DNA of 64,000 bases from Strigamia acuminata (lineage: Eukaryota; Arthropoda; Chilopoda; Geophilomorpha; Linotaeniidae), in contig OX442317.1 in the NCBI GenBank assembly GCA_949358305.1, forward strand, positions 4,778,186 through 4,842,185, given 5' to 3'. A program made the translations under genes and the position numbers. The notes below the pieces were generated by a model. The model made no database searches and was not told the origin of the DNA. It saw only the letters and a list, made by a program, of their open reading frames with translations. Within the stretch, counting starts at the first letter, position 1. Each line of letters opens with the position of its first letter. This document shows, one piece after another, positions 48,526 to 59,746 of this stretch.

Positions 48526-50149
48526 GCTGTGCGGATGAGAGGAGTTCGTGGGGAATGGTGTACCTGAATAAACCTTCAATACGTGGATCAAGATGTCATT
48601 CAAGTTGGATCGTTTGTTTGGATTTGCAAGGGATTTTGGACAATAGATGTTGGTCGTCAGCCTACATTGAGCAGCGAAAATGTTGGTCGTCAGTGAAGCA
48701 TTTACTTTTTGTTTATTGTATTTAAATTCATTGTGTAATTTTCGTTTTAAACTGTTTCTGTTGTTTGATATCGCAAGATAATTTGCCACCAACCTCAGCT
48801 GGGTTTTTTTTATGTTTTCCTAGTCGGTAATGTTAATGCAAGGTTGGATCCTCGTTAAAATTGTTCCCACAGATTGCAAAAAAGAGGCAATATGGTTAAA
48901 CTAAGAATAAAAACAACAAAAAATAAAGAATAAGAACAACAAAAAAATAAAGACTAAAAACAAGAAAAATGAATGAAGAATAAAAACAGATTTATATAAT
49001 CATATTTTCGATAAAATTTCCTTTCATCCGTTATCAACTAAAGGAGGATTAGGTTGCTGTAATGTATCCATAGTTTGGGAGAATTACAAGGTATGTATTT
49101 CATTGTATTATTCTGTGAAATATTGAAAGGTTTTCAAGTGTAGATAATGTGTTTGAAAATAATCATCAAATTGTCGTCGGAATTTCACCGGAAGTACAAA
49201 CAGAAAGAAGAATCATATTGGTTAGTTGCAGGTTGCAGGTCCACCAGATTGAAACATGGAACTGGTTATCAGTCGACGAGCGTCACGATTGCAGAATTAA
49301 TCTCGGTGGATAAATTATTGTTAACAAAGCAGAAAATTATGACATTTTTTTTTTGTTATGAATTAAATTTTAAAACGATGAAATGTGGATAGATTGACTA
49401 CGTAAGATGTCCCGTGCACAGTATACTCTATACTGTGCTCCCGCGTTAGATGATGTAGCGATATGAGCGGTATTCAATACGGTATTGGTTTATTTATTCG
49501 TCTCTAGATGGCGGTAGCGATCAGAGACAGTTTGTGATTGAAAAACTACAGCGCCATCTATATTTCTAAGTTGCTATGAATTAGGGAGTCAAAATTCCAC
49601 TGATGGGTGATATTTGAATGTTGTGCGGAACATACAAGACTGTTAATGATGAGAATGTTTGACAAAAAATGTGGCTGATTGAATTATGAAGAAATAAAAT
49701 GTTAAAAAAGAAATTTGTGTGTTCTTGGTCGTGTTTTGGTTCATGCATCGACGCTGATAACTCTTGGAATATACAAAACACGGCCGTTCAAACCCTCAGT
49801 TCATATTTGATTGCAATAGATGGAATATTTTAAAAATATCCACCAATGTGGAAGTTAGCCGGCCATCGCGTTCATTCTCTACCTACAATCCGATCTGATT
49901 TTTGCTTCCGATCGTATTTCCGGTAGAATTTCGTATTCAATACGGTATTATTTCGCTCAGTCGTCTCTAGATGGCAGGAGTGATCAGAGACAGTTTGCGA
50001 TATGAAAACAGTGGCGCCATCTATGTTTTCAAGTTGCTATTAATTAGGAGTTGAAATTTCTCTGACTTGTGAGCTTGTGAGTGGTGATTATGCTTTGAAA
50101 AAGACTCGATTTATCGCCCATGGAAGCAATGCAATACAGTATTGTTATA
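48526..50149. other. Spacer with a diverged repeat pair
   Basis: 49468-49640 and 49928-50090 share about 160 bp, including GTCTCTAGATGGC, GATCAGAGACAGTTTG and GCGCCATCTAT. No gene recognised. Confidence 0.6.
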
Positions 50150-53100
50150 TTAAGGCTCGGTTTCAACAGGTTTGGTACACCTGTTATAAATTGAATATGT
50201 TTTTTGGATTTATTGTGCAGATTGAAGCCAGTTTGCCTCATGAGCGATAAATTTGGATACGTTTATTGGTTTTGCACAGTTTAGTTTCAACAAGTTTTGG
50301 AAGCTGGGCGATGAATTCGGATATGTTTTAGTCGTTTATTTGACTTGCAGTTCAGTAGCACATAGGATGTGTTTTTTAGATATTCAGAGCAATTTCAACA
50401 TGTGTTTGTGCGTGGGCGATAAATTCGGATGACTTTTTTAGGTATTCAGTGCAATTTCAGCTTGTGTTTGTGCGTGGCCGATAAATTCGGATGACTTTTT
50501 TATGTATTCAGTGCAATTTCAGCTTGTGTTTGTGCGTGGCTGATAAATTCGGATGACTTTTTTAGATATTCAGAGCAATTTCAACTTGTGTTTGTGCGTG
50601 GGCGATAAATTCGGATGACTTTTTTAGGTATTCAGTGCAATTTCAGCTTGTGTTTGTGCGTGGCCGATAAATTCGGATGACTTTTTTACGTATTCAGTGC
50701 AATTTCAGCTTGTGTTTGTGCGTGGCCGATAAATTCGGATGACTTTTTTAGATATTCAGAGCAATTTCAACTTGTGTTTGTGCGTGGGCGATAAATTCGG
50801 ATGACTTTTTTAGGTATTCAGTGCAATTTCAGCTTGTGTTTGTGCGTGGCCGATAAATTTGGATGACTTTTTTACATATTCAGTGCAATTTCAGCTTGTG
50901 TTTGTGCGTGGCTGATAAATTCGGATGACTTTTTTACGTATTCAGAGCAATTTCAGCTTGTGTTTGTGCGTGGGCGATAAATTCGGATGACTTTTTTAGA
51001 TATTCAGAGCAATTTCAACTTGTGTTTGTGCGTGGCCGATAAATTCGGATGACTTTTTTATGTATTCAGTGCAATTTCAGCTTGTGTTTGTGCGTGGCTG
51101 ATAAATTCGGATGACTTTTTTAGATATTCAGTGCAATTTCAGCTTGTGTTTGTGCGTGGGCGATAAATTCGGATGACTTTTTTAGGTATTCAGTGCAATT
51201 TCAGCTTGTGTTTGTGCGTGGCCGATAAATTCGGATGACTTTTTTACGTATTCAGTGCAATTTCAACTTGTGTTTGTGCGTGGGCGATAAATTCGGATGA
51301 CTTTTTTATGTATTCAGTGCAATTTCAGCTTGTGTTTGTGCGTGGCTGATAAATTCGGATGACTTTTTTACGTATTCAGAGCAATTTCAGCTTGTGTTTG
51401 TGCGTGGCCGATAAATTCGGATGACTTTTTTAGGTATTCAGTGCAATTTCAGCTTGTGTTTGTGCGTGGCCGATAAATTCGGATGACTTTTTTACATATT
51501 CAGTGCAATTTCAACTTGTGTTTGTGCGTGGGCGATAAATTCGGATGACTTTTTTATGTATTCAGTGCAATTTCAGCTTGTGTTTGTGCGTGGCTGATAA
51601 ATTCGGATGACTTTTTTACGTATTCAGAGCAATTTCAGCTTGTGTTTGTGCGTGGCCGATAAATTCGGATGACTTTTTTAGGTATTCAGTGCAATTTCAG
51701 CTTGTGTTTGTGCGTGGCCGATAAATTCGGATGACTTTTTTACGTATTCAGTGCAATTTCAACTTGTGTTTGTGCGTGGCCGATAAATTCGGATGACTTT
51801 TTTACGTATTCAGTGCAATTTCAGCTTGTGTTTATGCGTGGCCGATAAATTCGGATGACTTTTTTATGTATTCAGTGCAATTTCAGCTTGTGTTTGTGCG
51901 TGGCTGATAAATTCGGATGACTTTTTTACGTATTCAGAGCAATTTCAGCTTGTGTTTGTGCGTGGGCGATAAATTCGGATGACTTTTTTAGATATTCAGA
52001 GCAATTTCAACTTGTGTTTGTGCGTGGCCGATAAATTCGGATGACTTTTTTATGTATTCAGTGCAATTTCAGCTTGTGTTTGTGCGTGGCTGATAAATTC
52101 GGATGACTTTTTTAGATATTCAGTGCAATTTCAGCTTGTGTTTGTGCGTGGGCGATAAATTCGGATGACTTTTTTAGGTATTCAGTGCAATTTCAGCTTG
52201 TGTTTGTGCGTGGCCGATAAATTCGGATGACTTTTTTACGTATTCAGTGCAATTTCAACTTGTGTTTGTGCGTGGGCGATAAATTCGGATGACTTTTTTA
52301 CGTATTCAGAGCAATTTCAGCTTGTGTTTGTGCGTGGCCGATAAATTCGGATGACTTTTTTAGGTATTCAGTGCAATTTCAGCTTGTGTTTGTGCGTGGC
52401 CGATAAATTCGGATGACTTTTTTACGTATTCAGTGCAATTTCAGCTTGTGTTTATGCGTGGCCGATAAATTCGGATGACTTTTTTATGTATTCAGTGCAA
52501 TTTCAGCTTGTGTTTGTGCGTGGCCGATAAATTCGGATGACTTTTTTACGTATTCAGTGCAATTTCAACTTGTGTTTGTGCGTGGGCGATAAATTCGGAT
52601 GACTTTTTTACGTATTCAGAGCAATTTCAGCTTGTGTTTGTGCGTGGCCGATAAATTCGGATGACTTTTTTAGGTATTCAGTGCAATTTCAGCTTGTGTT
52701 TGTGCGTGGGCGATAAATTCGGATGACTTTTTTACGTATTCAGTGCAATTTCAGCTTGTGTTTATGCGTGGCCGATAAATTCGGATGACTTTTTTATGTA
52801 TTCAGTGCAATTTCAGCTTGTGTTTGTGCGTGGCTGATAAATTCGGATGACTTTTTTACGTATTCAGAGCAATTTCAGCTTGTGTTTGTGCGTGGCCGAT
52901 AAATTCGGATGACTTTTTTAGGTATTCAGTGCAATTTCAGCTTGTGTTTGTGCGTGGCCGATAAATTCGGATGACTTTTTTACGTATTCAGTGCAATTTC
53001 AACTTGTGTTTGTGCGTGGCCGATAAATTCGGATGACTTTTTTACGTATTCAGTGCAATTTCAGCTTGTGTTTATGCGTGGCCGATAAATTCGGATGACT

Positions 53101-55620
53101 TTTTTATGTATTCAGTGCAATTTCAGCTTGTGTTTGTGCGTGGCTGATAAATTCGGATGACTTTTTTAGATATTCAGAGCAATTTCAACTTGTGTTTGTG
53201 CGTGGGCGATAAATTCGGATGACTTTTTTAGGTATTCAGTGCAATTTCAGCTTGTGTTTGTGCGTGGCCGATAAATTTGGATGACTTTTTTACATATTCA
53301 GTGCAATTTCAGCTTGTGTTTGTGCGTGGCCGATAAATTCGGATGACTTTTTTAGATATTCAGAGCAATTTCAACTTGTGTTTGTGCGTGGGCGATAAAT
53401 TCGGATGACTTTTTTAGGTATTCAGTGCAATTTCAGCTTGTGTTTGTGCGTGGCCGATAAATTTGGATGACTTTTTTACATATTCAGTGCAATTTCAGCT
53501 TGTGTTTGTGCGTAGCCGATAAATTCGGATGACTTTTTTAGGTATTCAGTGCAATTTCAACTTGTGTTTGTGCGTGGGCGATAAAATCGGATGCGTTTTT
53601 AGGCTTTGTTGTTTAGTTTCAGCCAGTTTTGCACTGTGGGCGATAAATTCGGATGTGTTTTGTGAAAAAGCAGTAAAGTTTAGCACGGTAGACGATAAAT
53701 TCGAATGTGTTTTGTGGATTTGCAGTGAAGTTTTGTACGATAGGCGATAAAATCGGATGTGTTTTGCGAATTTGCAGTGTAGTTTTGTACGGCAAGCAAT
53801 AAATTCGGATGTGTTTTGTAGATTTGCAGTGAAGTTCCAACAAGTTTAGCACGGTAGGCGATAAATTCGGATGCATTTTTGAATTTATTTTATGGATTGA
53901 ACCTTGTTTTGTACCGTGGCCGATAAATTCGAATGCATTTTATGAATTTGCAGTTGAGTTTCAACAAGTTTTGCAACTTGGCCGATAAATTCGGATGCAT
54001 TTTATGAATTTGCAGTTGAGTTTCAACAAGTTTTGCAACTTGGCCGATCAATTTGGATGCATTTTATGAATTTGCAGTTGAGTTTCAACAAGTTTTGCAA
54101 CTTGGCCGATCAATTCGGATGCATTTTATGAATTTGCAGTTGAGTTTCAACAAGTTTTGCAACTTGGCCGATAAATTCGGATGCATTTTATGAATTTGCA
54201 GTTGAGTTTCAACAAGTTTCGCACGGTGGGCAATAAATGCGGATGCATTTTTTTGTTTTGCTGTGTATTTTTAGCAAGTTTTATAGGTTGGGCGATAAAT
54301 TCGGATGCTTTTTTGGATTTATTGTACGAATTGAAGCTAGTTTTACTCGTATGCGATAAATTCGGATGCGTTTATTGGTTTTGCTGTTTAGTTTCAACAA
54401 GATTTGCAATGTGGGCGATAAATTCTGGTGTGTTTTGTGAATAAGCAGTAAAGTTTAGCACGGTAGACGATAAATTCGGATGTGTTTTGTGGATTTGCAG
54501 TGAAGTTTTGTACGGTAGGCGATAAAATCGAATGTGTTTTGCGAATTTGCAGTGTAGCCTTGAACGGTAGACGATAAATTCTGATGTGTTTTGTGGATTT
54601 GCAGTTGAGTTTCAACAAGTTTTGCAACTTGGCCGATAAATTCGGATGCTTTTTTGGATTTATTGTACGAATTGAAGCTAGTTTTACTCATGGGCGATAA
54701 ATTCGGATATATTTTATGAATTTGCTGTTTAGTTTCTACAAGTTTTGCACGGTGGACGATAAATTCAGATGTGTTTTGTGAATTAGCAGTGAAGTTCCAA
54801 CAAGTTTAGCACGGCAGCTGATAAATTCGGATTCATTTATTGATTTTGCTGTTTAGTTTCTGCACGTTTTGCACCGTGGGCGATAAATTCGGATGGGTTT
54901 TGTGGATTTGCAGTGAAGTTTTGTATGTTAGGGCATAAATTCGAATGTGTTTTGTGGATTTGCAGTGAAGTTCCAACAAGTTTAGCACGGTAGGTGATAA
55001 ATTCGGATGCATTTTTGGATTTATTGTACAGATTGAAGCTAGTTTTGATCGTATACGATAAATTCGGATGCATTTTTTCGTTTTGTTGTGTAGTTTCAGC
55101 AAGTTTTACACTGTGGGCGATAAATTCAGATGTGTTTTCTGGATTTGCAGTGAAGTTTTGTATGGTAGGGAATAAATTCGGATGTGTTTTTCGGATTTGC
55201 AGTTAAGTTTTTTATGTTAGGGCATAAATTCAAATGTGTTTTGTGGATTTGCAGTGAAGTTCCAACAAGTTTAGCACGGTAGGCGATAAATTCGAATGGG
55301 TTCATTGGTTGTATCGTTGAGTTTCAACAAGTTTTGCACGGTGGGCGATAAATCAAACACTTTTTTTGCTCTCACTGTTCGGTTTTGTGCGTGGCAAATA
55401 AGTTCTGATACGTTTTTTGGATCTCTATTTCAGATTACAAGTAAATAGGTTTTGTACGTGGGCAATAAATTCGGATACGTTCATTATATTCACAGTTCAG
55501 TTTCAAACCGGATTTACACGAAGGCAATATATTTTGATACGTTTATTATATTCACAATTCAGTTTCAAACCGGTTTTGCACGAAGGAATTAAATTCGGAT
55601 ACCTTTTTGGGATCTACTGT
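50150..55620. repeat. 62 bp satellite array with diverged flanks
   Basis: The core 50386-53590 holds about 52 head-to-tail 62 bp monomers, marked by CGATAAATTCGGATGACTTT and TTCAG[TA]GCAATTTCA. Flanks 50150-50385 and 53590-55620 contain older relatives of 62 or 52 bp, the latter lacking TCAACAAGTT, with GATAAATTCGGATG conserved. The core shows higher-order structure. No coding potential. Confidence 0.95.
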
Positions 55621-57595
55621 ACAGATTCAACAGATTTCTTTAGCAGTAGAGTGTGTACGTTTCAGAGCGCAACCGAATATAACTGGCTACAAATTGCGGC
55701 CGTAGTGATAATTGTAGTACCCGTATCAGTAGAAACAGGGTATTGCGCCAGTAAATATAGTAAATTCAATCGGATGACTCTAGTACTTGTTCAAATATAT
55801 TTTATTAGGTGAATCGATTGCAATTGCTGCCGAAATCGAGAATTTATCGAACCGAACGGCCGCACCACGAGCGGATGTACGAGTAAATCAAACAAAGACG
55901 TTTTTCAAAATTCCAATTACCGGTATTCAAATAAATTTATCGTAATTTTCCAATTTTATGTTACATTTCGAATAATCTGTCCATTGGGAAACGAAAAGCT
56001 ATACGAGAAGCTCGGTAAACGTAACCGATAAATTGAATACGTTATTATCAACAATTCAAATTTAAGTTTCTTCGCGCGTAATCGATAAGTCTAGGTATGG
56101 TTTATATTATTTTATTTTATTTTATTAACAGTTCAGTTCAACATTACGTATGTGAACGATAAATCAAATACGTTATTCGAATCGATAGTTCAGAATACAG
56201 AATGTAAGGGGAAAGTAGTTAATCGGTTTATGAGAGTTACAAATAAAATTACTCGCCCTTTGGACAGAGTATTAAATATTTCGAATTGTCAAGCAAAAGA
56301 AATATACCTTTTTGAAGCGAAAAAGAAATGATTATTATGGCAATTCACTCTAAAATATACATCAAACAAAAAAATAAAAATAAATCCCATTTATAAATGT
56401 GCTTTATTTATAATAACAATTTTTCAATCGGGATTAATTACACAATGTTAAAACCAATGTTGCAGCTCCTTCGCAAAGTGACGCTCGTGACGTTACACTT
56501 GTCCACTCATGACCAGTTTAAATTCATAATACAAATACAAAATGAAACACTCAATTCACTACAATTTTCGTCAAACATTTTTTCAATCCAGTCTCAACTT
56601 ACCACTCAAACAAATCCGCCTCAAAGTGACACGAGAAAAACACTGAAAAATAAAAATAAATAAATTAAAATACCAAATTACGTCAAGTGGTTCCACCGAT
56701 GTCCAGTGAGTGCCGGATGATGACCAATGATGACCAGGATCCATTCCCAAACTCCCTTATTGCCCTCCCAGGTAAAAAAAATCTGCAGAATTCTGCAGAA
56801 AATTTGCCTGCCGAAAATATTCTGCAGAAAAGGTTAACATTTTTCTGCAGAATTCTGCAGAATTTGGTAATCTTTTCTGCAGAAAGTTTTTCTGCAGAGC
56901 ATGCAGAATTCTGCAGAACCTTTTTCTCCTGGGCTCGCCCCCCCCCCCTGGGGACTACAAACCGCGGTTAAATGCAAGAACAAAGATAATCATTTCCTCC
57001 TTGATCAGCAAATTGTCATGTGGGTTTCATAGCCGTTAAGTACTCGGTTGGCTAATGATATCAGAGGTCCCCGGAGACTTGATCAAGCGCCTGGTAGCCC
57101 GGTTGGCCAAACGAATGCGGATGGTGCCTTCTTGTCAGGACCTATCTCCCAGACTTTAACAAGATGCCAATATGGGAGAAAAGATTACAATTTCTCCTTA
57201 CATTTGTAGGAATGAACTCCAGTTGCTGAACTGGAGGTCTCACACGAAAAAATGCAAGAAACGCAAAGATCATCTCGCTTCGTCGCTCGTTGGCAAAAGG
57301 ACAAAGCGGGGTCTCTCTACGAGGAATGGTTCCGTTCCTCCTGGGCTAAACTAAATGTCAAAGAGTGAGAAAGCATTATCTTTGTTTTGCCTGCATTTTT
57401 CGTGTCTAACCCAAAAGTTTTCTCAGGTGAAGAATGTCGTTGCCCGTGGATTTGAATTGAATGCTGTCCAGAACACAGACGGAAATAAAATTAGCAACTA
57501 TATACATTTCATTTGACTAAAAATGATTGAAACGTTTGACAAAAATTGTGGGTGATTGAATTAGAAAGAAATAAAATTTAACATACAAAAATACT
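55621..57595. other. Spacer, no gene recognised
   Basis: Apart from the inverted-repeat cluster at 56767-56933, nothing can be supported here. Confidence 0.4.
56767..56933. mobile_element. MITE-like inverted repeat of TTCTGCAGAA palindromes
   Basis: The ends are inverted: CCCAGGTAAAAAAAATCTGC against CCCAGGAGAAAAAGGTTCTG. The body is seven or more copies of TTCTGCAGAA-like palindromes. No clear target duplication was seen. Confidence 0.6.
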
Positions 57596-58600
57596 TCAAA
57601 TACAAACATTTCGAATACAAAAACTTCGAATAGCGGTAAACACAAATAACTTCGAATACAAAAACATCGAATACCGGGACACGCAAAAAAAATTCGAATA
57701 CCGGTACACGCAAAAAACTTCGAATACCGGTACACGCAAAAAAAATTCGAATAACGGTACATACAAAAAAACTTCGAATACCGGTACAGCACAAAAAATG
57801 CATGTTTTCCTCCCGAAACTGCATTTTCCTTTCCAAAAATGCATTTTCTTTTCCAAAAATGCATTTTCCTTTCCAAAAATGCATTTTCCTTTTCAAAAAT
57901 GCATTTTCCTTTCCAAAAATGCATTTTCCTTTCCAAAAAAACATTTTCCTTTCCAAAAATGCATTTTCCTTTCCAAAAATGCATTATTCTTCCCAAGAAT
58001 GCAAGTTTCTTATCCAAAAAAGCATGTTTCCCTCCCTTAAATGTATTTTCCTTTCCAAGAATGCATTTTCCTTCCCTAAATTGCATATTTCCTCCTAAAA
58101 ATTCATTTTTATCGCTGCAAGAATCATTGAAAATAGTGGTCCGCGAACATTAGTTGGATTGCGTATAACCGGAAAAAATAGACGGGACGTGGATACAGTT
58201 GGGATGGAAAATGAGCTGTACCATGTTTGAGAGTGGCGCTGGCAGAAAACAGTACGAGAGATAATGTTTGAAATTGAAGGTTTATTCAGGTAATTTGTGT
58301 TAATTATTGTTTTATTTCTTGGTTATTAATTATTTTTTCTTTCTTTCCAGACAGCAATTGAATGGAATCTGCATGAATGGGGGAACTCCGAATTTAAGGC
58401 TAGGAATAGTTACTGGCAAAAGCAAGGAATTAAATTTTTCTCAGTTGGCAAGTGGTTTAATCTGGGAGGCGGGACCTGACGAGGCACCTTCCGTTTTCAT
58501 TCGATCCACCGGGAAAAAGTGACCACACAGCACACACAATACAAGGCATTCGATTGAAGAGGTCCTACCAGCGTACCTCTGATATCGGTGGCAGTAGCCT
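57596..58600. repeat. Second copy of the composite repeat block
   Basis: Same order as 44360-45240: the 27 bp minisatellite (about seven units), the 19 bp minisatellite (57798-58110), a unique part with GTCCGCGAACATTAGTTGGA, then one diverged partial 722 bp-type unit with the intron-like segment. Confidence 0.88.
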
Positions 58601-58871
58601 GTTGTAATCCGGGAATTTGCTTGACAAAATACTTACCTTATTGTCAAGTGACTCACAATTGAGATGCCACTGTGGGGCTTAAACTCGATTGGCGTGTGAA
58701 AAATGGTGTCTAGGGATGTTTGAAATGAAATACAATTTTATCAGGAAATAAAATGACAAATTGTGAACTTTATTCGTGGATTTTACATATGGTTTAGGAA
58801 ATATAATAATTTGTTGACTAGAAATTATTAGGTTTAAGATTAATATCAAGAAGAAAGAAATGAAATGAAAC

Positions 58872-59243
58872 CAGTTGCATTTAAAAATAAAAATAAGAAT
58901 TTTAGTTTAAGTGTATTTTAAGTTCTAACATGGGTTTAAACAGAAAATTATGTCATTTTTGTTTTAAAATTGAAGTAAAACACAAATATTTTAGTTTTTG
59001 AATGCAGCTACTGAATTCCAAAATATTTTCGTTAGATGACACTCACAAGTCAGACGGTACAGCGCCAAATTCAAAAGGACATCGAAAAGTTGATCTAACG
59101 ACTGGGAATTATTTCAGAACTAAATCAATTATTTTGTCAAAACGAGTTGTTTTTGAAGCATTGAGAGCCATTACAAAAATAGCGATGTTTATGAAGCGTT
59201 ATTGATGCAAGTTTGAAATATTAACACTTAAGGGCGCCACATG
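58872..59243. repeat. Dispersed repeat S, copy 2
   Basis: Same orientation as 39775-40145, with small indels. The left inverted end is damaged (CCAGTTGCATTT). Confidence 0.85.
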
Positions 59244-59746
59244 TGCGATGCAGAAGCGCGAAGGCGTTTAACGAAAGGTCGGGGTCACAAATTTCGGGTC
59301 AAGCTCTCCAGTAATAACACTCCCGTAATAAAAAAAGGTTTAGAATTCGATGATTACGGTTGTTTATCTTTTTCAATGAAATACATAGTCTATCTTTAAT
59401 ACAATTTTAATTTTTAAAAATAGGCGTAAACGACGATCGACGGAGACAAAAGAAATGAATTCATTTACAACGAATGAAGACCGCAATTTATGACTGGGAA
59501 ATCGAGAATAGATTTTGAAGATGAATTGATTCAGCAAATGTGAGTATAAAATATTTACCATTTATTAATCATCACATTTAAAGGTGAAATTTATTTAATC
59601 AAACGTACCACTTTTTGTATGTGTGATACGTAGTACAAAATAATAAGATGTAGCTTAAATTACAAATAACAATGTTAGGAGTAATATATTTAATTTTGAA
59701 CACGGCGTACATCATTTATTTAATCGTGGAAAACAACTTCGCCATC

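Noticed and set aside
50044-55206. Frames such as MHPNLSPTVLNLL in satellite flanks
   Set aside because: Translation of diverged 52/62 bp monomers; frames differ between neighbours and end randomly.
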